From JBDKLC01 sp964500215 (GTDB lineage: Bacteria > Patescibacteriota > Minisyncoccia > Phycocordibacterales > CAIZLB01), in the NCBI GenBank assembly GCA_964500215.1, contig CAZCNA010000008.1, positions 1 through 28,073 on the forward strand: a stretch of 28,073 nucleotides of DNA, read 5' to 3'. The position numbers were made by a program, and so were the translations under genes. The notes under the pieces are model-generated. The model saw only the letters and a program-made list of their open reading frames with translations. It had not been told where the DNA came from and did no database searches. Shown one piece after another: positions 15,096 to 20,883 of this stretch (position 1 is its first letter; each line of letters opens with the position of its first letter).

Positions 15096-15101
15096 TATAA
15101 T
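15096..15101 (+). promoter_or_regulatory. Internal -10-like TATAAT before rplF
   Basis: TATAAT ends 9 nt before the rplF ATG at 15111, in the range seen for the leaderless genes of this window. It may drive an internal transcript or be chance. Confidence 0.3.
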
Positions 15102-15110
15102 CAGAAATAT

Positions 15111-15644
15111 ATGTCACGAATCGGAAAGCAAATAATTAAAATCCCAGCAAATACTCAGGCAACATATGCCGACGGTCTTTTCACTGTAAAAGGTCCAAAG
15201 GGTGAACTCAAGAAGGAATTTAAAACTACTGTAGATGTAAAAATCGAAGGTGATCATATTACACTTCAGCCAATGAAGTCAGACCTTCTTACACAGGCAC
15301 TCTGGGGTACATATGCTGCTCACGTGGCAAACATGGTTCAGGGAGTAAACACTCCATATGTAAAGAAGCTCATTCTCGATGGTATTGGATTCAAGTCTGA
15401 AGTTCAGGGTACATCTCTCAACATGGCGCTTGGATTTTCACACCCAGTGAAACTCGAAATTCCTGCCGGTCTTACAGTTACAGCTGAAAAGAACGTTATC
15501 TCTGTTTCTGGTCCAGACAAGGAACAGGTAGGTCAGTTCACAGCAATCATTCGAGATCACAAGAAGCCAGAACCATACAAGGGTAAAGGATTCCGATACG
15601 AAAACGAAGTTATTAAGCGAAAGCAAGGTAAGAAAACAGCCTAA
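15111..15644 (+). CDS. rplF: 50S ribosomal protein L6
   Basis: 177 residues from ATG 15111, identical in length to E. coli L6. MSRIGKQIIKIPANTQ, VKGPKGELKKEF, GIGFKSEVQGTSLNMALGFSHPV and the end KKPEPYKGKGFRYENE are diagnostic. L6 lies near the sarcin-ricin loop and factor-binding site. An in-frame ATG at 15063 inside rpsH would add 16 unrelated residues and is rejected. Confidence 0.97.
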   Translation: MSRIGKQIIKIPANTQATYADGLFTVKGPKGELKKEFKTTVDVKIEGDHITLQPMKSDLLTQALWGTYAAHVANMVQGVNTPYVKKLILDGIGFKSEVQGTSLNMALGFSHPVKLEIPAGLTVTAEKNVISVSGPDKEQVGQFTAIIRDHKKPEPYKGKGFRYENEVIKRKQGKKTA

Positions 15645-15653
15645 CGTACGAAT

Positions 15654-15998
15654 ATGAAACAGACTATTATTTCATCATCAAGAGATCGACGACGAAAGCG
15701 AATTCGAGCTACTGTATCAGGTACAGCAGAACGACCACGACTTTCTGTTTACAAATCAAACACAGCGACATACGCTCAGCTTATTGACGATGAACGAGGT
15801 GTTACTCTTGTAGCTGCTTCATCAACAGGTGCGAAAGGAAACAAAACAGATGCTGCAAAGAAAGTTGGCATCGAAGTTGCAAAGAAAGCTCAGGAACACA
15901 AGATTACAAAAGTAGTCTTTGACCGAGGCGGATTTATTTATACAGGTCGAATTAAGGCTCTTGCTGACGGTGCGCGAGAAGGCGGGCTTATATTCTAA
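15654..15998 (+). CDS. rplR: 50S ribosomal protein L18
   Basis: 114 residues (E. coli 117). The arginine-rich N-terminus RDRRRKRIRATVSGTAERPRLSVYKSNTATYAQLIDD and the end FDRGGFIYTGRIKALADGAREGGLIF identify L18, a 5S rRNA-binding protein. Spacing from rplF is 9 nt. The start context is GAATATG with no Shine-Dalgarno sequence. Confidence 0.97.
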   Translation: MKQTIISSSRDRRRKRIRATVSGTAERPRLSVYKSNTATYAQLIDDERGVTLVAASSTGAKGNKTDAAKKVGIEVAKKAQEHKITKVVFDRGGFIYTGRIKALADGAREGGLIF

Positions 15999-16021
15999 GC
16001 GCATAATTTAGTATTAAAACC

Positions 16022-16654
16022 ATGACAGACGAAACAAACGTACAACCAACAAGTGAAGGACAGACAGCAGCTCCATCTGCGGCGGCTTCCGCACAGGCTC
16101 CATTTTCTAGTCGAGCACCACGAGGTCCACGAACATCTTCACGAGGAGGAAATGATCGACAGAAAAATGACCGACGAGGTGGCCCACGACGAGAACCTCG
16201 AGCAAAGCCAGAATTTGATCAGAAGATCATTGATATTCGACGAGTAACTCGAGTATCTTCAGGAGGACGACGATTTAGTTTCGCTGTTGCGCTTGTAGCC
16301 GGTGACCGAAAAGGAAAGGTAGGCGTAGGAACAGGAAAGGGAGGTGACACAGCGCTCGCTGTAGAAAAGGCATTCCGAAACGCAAAGAAAAACATGATTA
16401 CTGTGAATCTCACAAAATCAGGTAGTATCGCTCACGAAATTCTCACAAAGTTTGCAAGTGCACAGGTACATATGATGCCAGCAAAAGGCCGAGGTATCGT
16501 AGCTGGTAGTTCTGTTCGAGACGTTATCGAACTTGCAGGTATCAAAGATATCACTGCAAAGCTCCGATCTGGAACAAAGAACAAACTCAACAACGCACGA
16601 GTTGCTGTAAAGGCACTTTCAATGATTAAGAAGCCACGAACTAATCGAATCTAA
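16022..16654 (+). CDS. rpsE: 30S ribosomal protein S5 with long RG-rich N-terminal extension
   Basis: 210 residues, against 167 in E. coli. The S5 core starts near residue 66 (FDQKIIDIRRVTRVSSGGRRFSF) and includes VALVAGDRKGKVGVGTGKGGD and GRGIVAGSSVRDVIELAGI. The first 65 residues are low complexity: an Ala/Pro/Ser stretch followed by RGPR, SRGG, RRGG and RREPR, with mixed charge and probable disorder. S5 shapes the mRNA entry site and decoding accuracy. The next gene is rplO; rpmD, which usually sits between them, is absent. Confidence 0.97.
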   Translation: MTDETNVQPTSEGQTAAPSAAASAQAPFSSRAPRGPRTSSRGGNDRQKNDRRGGPRREPRAKPEFDQKIIDIRRVTRVSSGGRRFSFAVALVAGDRKGKVGVGTGKGGDTALAVEKAFRNAKKNMITVNLTKSGSIAHEILTKFASAQVHMMPAKGRGIVAGSSVRDVIELAGIKDITAKLRSGTKNKLNNARVAVKALSMIKKPRTNRI

Positions 16655-16664
16655 CTTTACTATT

Positions 16665-17108
16665 ATGCAGATCCACAACTTAAAGCGAAAAACCGCAAAT
16701 AAAAAGAAGGTTCAGGTAGGCCGAGGAAGTAAACGAGGCAAGACATCTGGCCGAGGTACAAAAGGTCAGAACGCACGAGCCGGACGAAAGAAGCGACCAG
16801 AACTTCGAGATATTATCAAGAAGATTCCAAAGCTTCGAGGACGAGGACGAAACTCTCTTCACTCTATTCAGGCTGACGCTGTGGCTGTAAACCTCAATAC
16901 ACTCAGTGTATTCAAGGCTGGCGATACTGTTTCTCCAAAGACTCTTGTAGACAATGGTGTTATCACTATGTACAAGGGCCGATACCCAAAGGTAAAGATT
17001 CTCTCAACTGGTGAAGTCACATCAAAGCTCAATTTTGCTAACTGCAACGTTTCAGCAGGAGCAAAGGCAAAGATCGAGCAGGTTGGTGGTACAATTAAGA
17101 GTAAGTAG
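16665..17108 (+). CDS. rplO: 50S ribosomal protein L15
   Basis: 147 residues (E. coli 144). The Gly/Arg/Lys-rich N-terminal arm QVGRGSKRGKTSGRGTKGQNAR, LRGRGRNS and the globular end TGEVTSKLNFANCNVSAGAKAKIEQVGG identify L15. It follows rpsE by 10 nt with no room for an L30 gene. The 73-nt spacer to secY carries alternative RNA folds. Confidence 0.96.
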   Translation: MQIHNLKRKTANKKKVQVGRGSKRGKTSGRGTKGQNARAGRKKRPELRDIIKKIPKLRGRGRNSLHSIQADAVAVNLNTLSVFKAGDTVSPKTLVDNGVITMYKGRYPKVKILSTGEVTSKLNFANCNVSAGAKAKIEQVGGTIKSK

Positions 17109-17110
17109 TT

Positions 17111-17175
17111 CGTAGTCATTAGCTTTTAGCTCTTGGAACGATGACCTACGAGCTGATGACCAGAGGCTAAAGACT
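17111..17175 (+). promoter_or_regulatory. Mutually exclusive hairpins between rplO and secY
   Basis: Fold A pairs AGTCATTAGC (17114-17123) with GCTAAAGACT (17166-17175), one mismatch. Fold B pairs CGTAGTCAT (17111-17119) with ATGACCTACG (17141-17150), one bulged base. The two share 17114-17119 and cannot coexist. Fold A ends 6 nt before the secY ATG. A translational switch or attenuator is possible. Confidence 0.45.
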
Positions 17176-17181
17176 AAATAT

Positions 17182-18456
17182 ATGAATACATTTTTCCAAA
17201 AAATCAGAGCTATCATCCAAGACGGTGCGATTCGAAACAAAATCTTGTTCGTATTGGGTGCGTTTATTATATTTCGATTTCTCTCAGTTATTCCTATCCC
17301 TGGTGTTGACCAGTATGCGCTCGCTCAATTTTTGAATAATAACCAATTCTTTGGTCTTTTGAACCTCTTCTCTGGAGGTGGTCTTTCTACACTCTCTATT
17401 GTGATGCTTTCTGTAAGTCCATACATCACAGCTTCTATTATCATGCAGTTGTTGACGATGATGTCATCAAAGCTCAAAGATTTGTATCAGAACGAAGGTG
17501 AACTTGGACGAAAGAAGTTTTCACAGTACACACGACTTTTGACTGTGCCTCTTGCTTTTGTACAAGGCTTCGGATATCTCGTTATCCTTCAGCGACAGGG
17601 GATTGTAGGTGCGCTTTCTACTGAAGCCCTCCTCACAAACGTTATCACTATCGTAGCCGGATCTGTTCTCATCATGTGGATTGGAGAACTCATCTCAGAA
17701 TTCGGTATTGGAAACGGACTTTCACTCATTATCTTTGCAGGTATCGTGGCTGGTCTTCCTACAACATTGGCGCAGCTTCAATACACATTGGTTGATGCCT
17801 CACAGATTCCTCTTTTTGTAGCAATTATCGTTGGAGGTATTATCGCCATCGCGGGAGTTATCTATATCACTGAAGCTGAACGACCAATTCCTGTGACATA
17901 TGCAAAACAGGTGCGAGGTAGTCGAGTATATGGAGGTTCATCTACATACCTTCCACTTCGACTCAATCAGGCGGGAGTTATTCCTATCATCTTTGCATTG
18001 TCATTGCTTCTTCTTCCACAGATGTTGTTTAACCTTCTCACATATACAGGTAGTACAAGTATTACAGCAGTGGCACAATTCTTTAATGACCTCATTGCAA
18101 ATCCTTGGTTCTACGCGATTGCATACTTTCTTCTTGTATTCTTGTTTACATTCTTTTACACAGCCGTTACATTCGATCCTCATACAATCTCAACAAACCT
18201 TCAGAAAAATGGTGCATTCATCCCAGGTGTACGACCAGGCGATCCAACAGCCGTGTATCTCAGTAAGGTGGTAACAAGAATCACATTGGTGGGTGCCATC
18301 TTCCTCGGTATCATCGCAGTTCTCCCAGCTATTGTTCATGGATTTACAGGAAACCAGAGCATCAAAATCGGAGGTACAGCACTTCTCATCGTGGTATCTG
18401 TAGTGATTGACGTGGTAAAGAAGATTGACGCTCAGCTTTCAATGAGAGAGTACTAA
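17182..18456 (+). CDS. secY: Protein translocase subunit SecY
   Basis: 424 residues (E. coli 443). SecY is the ten-helix channel that, with SecE and SecG, passes or inserts nascent proteins at the cytoplasmic membrane. Seen here: FRFLSVIPIPGVD after helix 1, the plug-region LFSGGGLSTLSIVMLSVSPYI, ELGRKKFSQYTR, ITEAERPIPVTYAKQVRG (cytosolic loop) and the C-terminal SMREY. It is last in the spc-type unit and is followed by a terminator. ATG 17182 follows AAATATATG context without a Shine-Dalgarno sequence. Confidence 0.98.
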   Translation: MNTFFQKIRAIIQDGAIRNKILFVLGAFIIFRFLSVIPIPGVDQYALAQFLNNNQFFGLLNLFSGGGLSTLSIVMLSVSPYITASIIMQLLTMMSSKLKDLYQNEGELGRKKFSQYTRLLTVPLAFVQGFGYLVILQRQGIVGALSTEALLTNVITIVAGSVLIMWIGELISEFGIGNGLSLIIFAGIVAGLPTTLAQLQYTLVDASQIPLFVAIIVGGIIAIAGVIYITEAERPIPVTYAKQVRGSRVYGGSSTYLPLRLNQAGVIPIIFALSLLLLPQMLFNLLTYTGSTSITAVAQFFNDLIANPWFYAIAYFLLVFLFTFFYTAVTFDPHTISTNLQKNGAFIPGVRPGDPTAVYLSKVVTRITLVGAIFLGIIAVLPAIVHGFTGNQSIKIGGTALLIVVSVVIDVVKKIDAQLSMREY

Positions 18457-18492
18457 TTCAGAACCCCTCACATTGTCCCATTTCGGTGTATA

Positions 18493-18515
18493 AAGGCCCT
18501 CTAAGGGCCTTTTTT
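18493..18515 (+). terminator. Intrinsic terminator after secY
   Basis: AAGGCCCT (18493-18500), loop CTA, AGGGCCTT (18504-18511), T-run 18510-18515. It separates secY from adk. Confidence 0.9.
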
Positions 18516-18546
18516 GGCCCCACACAGGCTCCTTTTGACCCGTCTA

Positions 18547-18555
18547 TGCTATAAT
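18547..18555 (+). promoter_or_regulatory. Extended -10 promoter of adk, probably leaderless
   Basis: TGC-TATAAT (-10 at 18550-18555) ends 6 nt before the adk ATG at 18562. No good -35 at standard spacing is seen, as expected for extended -10 promoters. Confidence 0.65.
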
Positions 18556-18561
18556 TTCGGC

Positions 18562-19161
18562 ATGACACCTAAAACATTCATTCTCATCGGGAGATCCGGA
18601 TCTGGGAAGGGAACCCAAGCTGCCCTTATTCGCGAAGCTATTGCTACATTGGACACAGACAAAAGAGACCTTTTTTATGTAGAAACGGGAGCACGATTCC
18701 GGGAATTCATTCAGGGACATAGTTTTTCGAGCAAAATAGCGAGCGATATTTATAAATCAGGTTCACGACAGCCTGACTTTTTGGCGGTGTGGAATTGGGC
18801 GCATTATCTTGTGCATGATATGACGGGGGATGAGCATTTATTGTTTGATGGTACACCTCGATCACTGCCAGAAGCCAAAATTTTGGACGGGGCATTGCAG
18901 TTTTACAAGCGTGAACATTTGACTGTCATCTATTTGAATGTGAGTCGTGAGTGGTCACGAAAGCACTTGCTCGCGCGTGGTCGTTCTGATGATAAAAGTG
19001 AAGATGAAATAGATCGCCGGCTTGCGTGGTTTGATACAGATGTTGTTCCTGCAATTGACTTCTTTAAGGAACAGCCACAGTACAAAGTGCTTGATATAAA
19101 TGGAGAGCAAACAATCGAACAAGTTCATGCAGATATTATGAAAGGATTGGAACTCGCGTAG
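18562..19161 (+). CDS. adk: Adenylate kinase
   Basis: 199 residues. The enzyme equilibrates ATP, AMP and ADP in the cytoplasm. P-loop GRSGSGKGTQ is at residues 10-19, the AMP-side motif DGTPRSLPEA matches the usual DGFPR, and RGRSDDKSEDEIDRRLAWF corresponds to the RxDD lid and arginine segment. No Cys4 zinc lid is seen and the protein is shorter than E. coli Adk (214), consistent with a short-lid form. An in-frame GTG or other start upstream (18514) would lie in the terminator T-run. It follows secY in the conserved secY-adk-map order but from its own promoter. Confidence 0.92.
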   Translation: MTPKTFILIGRSGSGKGTQAALIREAIATLDTDKRDLFYVETGARFREFIQGHSFSSKIASDIYKSGSRQPDFLAVWNWAHYLVHDMTGDEHLLFDGTPRSLPEAKILDGALQFYKREHLTVIYLNVSREWSRKHLLARGRSDDKSEDEIDRRLAWFDTDVVPAIDFFKEQPQYKVLDINGEQTIEQVHADIMKGLELA

Positions 19162-19177
19162 TGTTGTGTGAATTCTA

Positions 19178-19210
19178 TCTGAATATTTTCTGAAATTATT
19201 CTGAATGTAT
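19178..19210. repeat. Three tandem 11-bp TCTGAAT-type repeats before map
   Basis: TCTGAATATTT (19178-19188), TCTGAAATTAT (19189-19199) and TCTGAATGTAT (19200-19210) follow head to tail, about one helical turn each. A close copy, TCTGAGTGTAT, lies after fusA (3943-3953). Such phasing suits a multimeric DNA-binding protein upstream of map; it could also be degenerate low-complexity sequence. Confidence 0.5.
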
Positions 19211-19265
19211 GCGAAAGGGGAGGAGGTTTATTTTTTGCTCATTTTCTGCTAGTGTTGCCATATAA
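19209..19265 (+). CDS. Possible 18-codon upstream ORF abutting map
   Basis: ATG at 19209 opens MRKGRRFIFCSFSASVAI and ends in TAA at 19263-19265, directly followed by the map ATG at 19266. The exact abutment would allow termination-reinitiation. The only AGGAGG of the region (19221-19226) falls inside this ORF. Length alone gives no proof of coding. Confidence 0.2.
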   Translation: MRKGRRFIFCSFSASVAI

Positions 19266-20051
19266 ATGGTTAAATTAAAGACAAAAGAAGAGATTGCCAT
19301 ATTGAGAGAAGCCGGCCGAAAAGCTGCGCAGATTTTGGAGGAACTCAAAAAAGAGTGTAAGCCAGGTGTTTCTACAGAACTCATCAATAAGAAAGCTTTG
19401 GCATTGTGCAAGAAGGCGGGCGCGGAGCCGTCATTTTTGGGCTACCAGCCATGGACGGCTCCGCGCCCTTTCCCTGCAGCTCTCTGTGTGTCTGTGAATG
19501 ACGTGATTATTCACGGTATTCCAAATGAAAAACCTATTACACTCAAAGGAGGTGATCTCGTCGTTTTAGATATTGGACTTATATATAAAGGATTATTTGT
19601 TGATACTGCTGTTACGATCGGTGTTGGTCAGATTGATGAACGTGCCCAGAAACTTCTCGAAGCAGGACAAACTGCGCTCGATGCCGGTATTTTCGTATGC
19701 AAACCTGGAGCAAAGACCGGTGATATTGGCGCTGCTGTTGAACAAGCAATGGCATATTACAAAAAGACATATGGATTTCATCTCGCAGATCCTGTGCTTG
19801 GTGGTCACGGAGTAGGGTATGGTGTTCATGAAGATCCGTTTGTACCAAATGCTGCCGCAAAGAATCAAGGATACAAATTGCAGCCTGGTCTCGTGATTGC
19901 TATTGAACCAATGGTGAACGAAGGCACATGGCGCATAAAAGCTGATAGTGATGGCTATACATATCGCACAGCCGATGGCAAAAGAAGCGTGCATTTCGAG
20001 CATACGGTGGCTATCACTGAAGACGGTGTTGAAGTGTTGACAGTCTTATAA
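19266..20051 (+). CDS. map: Methionine aminopeptidase, type I
   Basis: 261 residues (E. coli 264). It removes the initiator Met from nascent proteins. All five metal ligands of the pita-bread fold are visible: D102 (LDIGLIY), D113 (VDTAVT), H181 (GGHGVGYGVHEDP), E214 (IEPMV) and E245 (FEHTVAI), with H83 in IIHGIPN for substrate binding. No N-terminal zinc finger is present. The ATG 19266 start matches family length. In most bacteria infA, rpmJ and rpsM follow; here they do not. A promoter for the next unit overlaps its 3' end. Confidence 0.97.
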   Translation: MVKLKTKEEIAILREAGRKAAQILEELKKECKPGVSTELINKKALALCKKAGAEPSFLGYQPWTAPRPFPAALCVSVNDVIIHGIPNEKPITLKGGDLVVLDIGLIYKGLFVDTAVTIGVGQIDERAQKLLEAGQTALDAGIFVCKPGAKTGDIGAAVEQAMAYYKKTYGFHLADPVLGGHGVGYGVHEDPFVPNAAAKNQGYKLQPGLVIAIEPMVNEGTWRIKADSDGYTYRTADGKRSVHFEHTVAITEDGVEVLTVL

Positions 20052-20065
20052 ACAATCAGTACTAT
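20037..20065 (+). promoter_or_regulatory. Promoter inside the 3' end of map
   Basis: TTGACA (20037-20042, perfect -35), 17-nt spacer, TACTAT (20060-20065). It matches the -35 and -10 of the rpsS promoter, though without TGA. The -35 lies within the last codons of map. Predicted start about 20070-20073. Confidence 0.7.
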
Positions 20066-20069
20066 CGCT

Positions 20070-20146
20070 GTAGTTTGGTGTCCGTAGCAATAGCCACCAT
20101 CCCTACCGCAACCGAGCTTTTCCTCGACGGAGGGAAAAGCTCTTTT
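20070..20146 (+). ncRNA. Structured leader or small RNA upstream of the CYTH gene
   Basis: From the predicted start the RNA can fold GTAG (20070-20073) with CTAC (20103-20106) and TGGTG (20076-20080) with CACCA (20095-20099), leaving a 14-nt loop (20081-20094). A 7-nt linker leads to the strong terminator at 20114-20146, 14 nt before the CYTH ATG. Promoter, small fold and terminator together suggest either a ~75-nt small RNA or a terminator-controlled leader (attenuator or small riboswitch). I do not recognise a known riboswitch class. Confidence 0.5.
20114..20146 (+). terminator. Strong intrinsic terminator in the map-CYTH gap
   Basis: GAGCTTTTCC (20114-20123) pairs perfectly with GGAAAAGCTC (20133-20142), 9-nt loop, then a T-run (20142-20146). 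It would stop both map transcripts and those from the promoter at 20037. Confidence 0.9.
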
Positions 20147-20160
20147 TAGTTTGACTGATC

Positions 20161-20751
20161 ATGAGTAACGAAAAGTTGGAAGGAAGTTTGGAACGCCACG
20201 AAGGCGCCGGCCTGGAATCAGGCCACGTCGAGATCGAGCGGAAGTACCGCATTCAATGGCCACCTGTGGTGGCTGAACGTTCGGATTTGCTCGAGGTATT
20301 ACCGCACGAAAAGATCGAGCAGTTTTACATCGGTAACGGTGCTGGTGAACTTCGTGTTCGCCGTATTACTGACGGTGTCGTGGGTACAAAATGCCACATT
20401 ATCACCATCAAGGGTGACGGCACTCTTTCTCGCACCGAATGGGAGCAAAAATGTGGCCCCGAGGAATACCAGATCCTCCTTGAACGGGTTTCCGGGCGTG
20501 TCATCAAAAAAACACGCTTTACCTTGATGAGCAAGGACGGAATTACGTTCGAAGTGGACATCTACGAGGACTACCTCAAAGGCCTCATCATCGTTGAGGT
20601 GGAGTTTCCTTCGGTGGAAGCGGCGAATGCTTTCCGCATCGAAGATTATCCTGCCTTCGCCGGCGCGATTGACGTCACCGACGACAAACGCTACAAAAAC
20701 AAAAATCTCAGAAACTGCTCTGAGCCTCCCGCGCTCAAACTTGCAGATTAA
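20161..20751 (+). CDS. CYTH domain protein (class IV adenylate cyclase / triphosphatase superfamily)
   Basis: 196 residues. The CYTH signature ExExK is seen as EIERKYRI (24-31). Further acidic and basic strand motifs of the triphosphate tunnel follow: ELRVRRI, TIKGDGTLSRTEWEQ, FEVDIYEDYLKGLIIVEVEF and a C-terminal DDKRYKNKNL. The superfamily binds triphosphate substrates with divalent metal in a beta-tunnel and includes inorganic triphosphatases, thiamine triphosphatase and class IV cyclases; the substrate here cannot be chosen from sequence. The first 20 residues are a charged extension. None of the 14 arginine codons is CGA (mostly CGC and CGT), and the gene is more GC-rich than its neighbours, suggesting transfer. 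Terminators flank it on both sides, so it is monocistronic. Confidence 0.88.
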   Translation: MSNEKLEGSLERHEGAGLESGHVEIERKYRIQWPPVVAERSDLLEVLPHEKIEQFYIGNGAGELRVRRITDGVVGTKCHIITIKGDGTLSRTEWEQKCGPEEYQILLERVSGRVIKKTRFTLMSKDGITFEVDIYEDYLKGLIIVEVEFPSVEAANAFRIEDYPAFAGAIDVTDDKRYKNKNLRNCSEPPALKLAD

Positions 20752-20764
20752 ATCTAAAGTGGAA

Positions 20765-20805
20765 AAGGGGCCGGCGCGACGAAGTCGCAGCCGGCCCCCT
20801 TTTTA
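20765..20805 (+). terminator. Intrinsic terminator after the CYTH gene
   Basis: GGGGCCGGC (20767-20775) pairs with GCCGGCCCC (20790-20798); inside, GCGAC and GTCGC (20776-20780, 20784-20788) extend the hairpin. A T-run follows (20800-20804). It is one of the most stable hairpins in the window. Confidence 0.93.
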
Positions 20806-20870
20806 TTTTATCTTCAGACAAATTTCACAATTATTGGGAAAACATTATTCATAATATACGCACGTTGATA

Positions 20871-20876
20871 TATAAT
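20871..20876 (+). promoter_or_regulatory. -10 box of the TraD-like gene
   Basis: TATAAT ends 7 nt before the ATG at 20884. An earlier in-frame ATG (20875) overlaps the box itself and cannot be at the 5' end of this transcript, so the start is set at 20884. Confidence 0.6.
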
Positions 20877-20883
20877 GGTTGTA

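Noticed and set aside
19221..19226. AGGAGG as ribosome-binding site of map
   Set aside because: It is about 40 nt from the map ATG, far outside the working distance.
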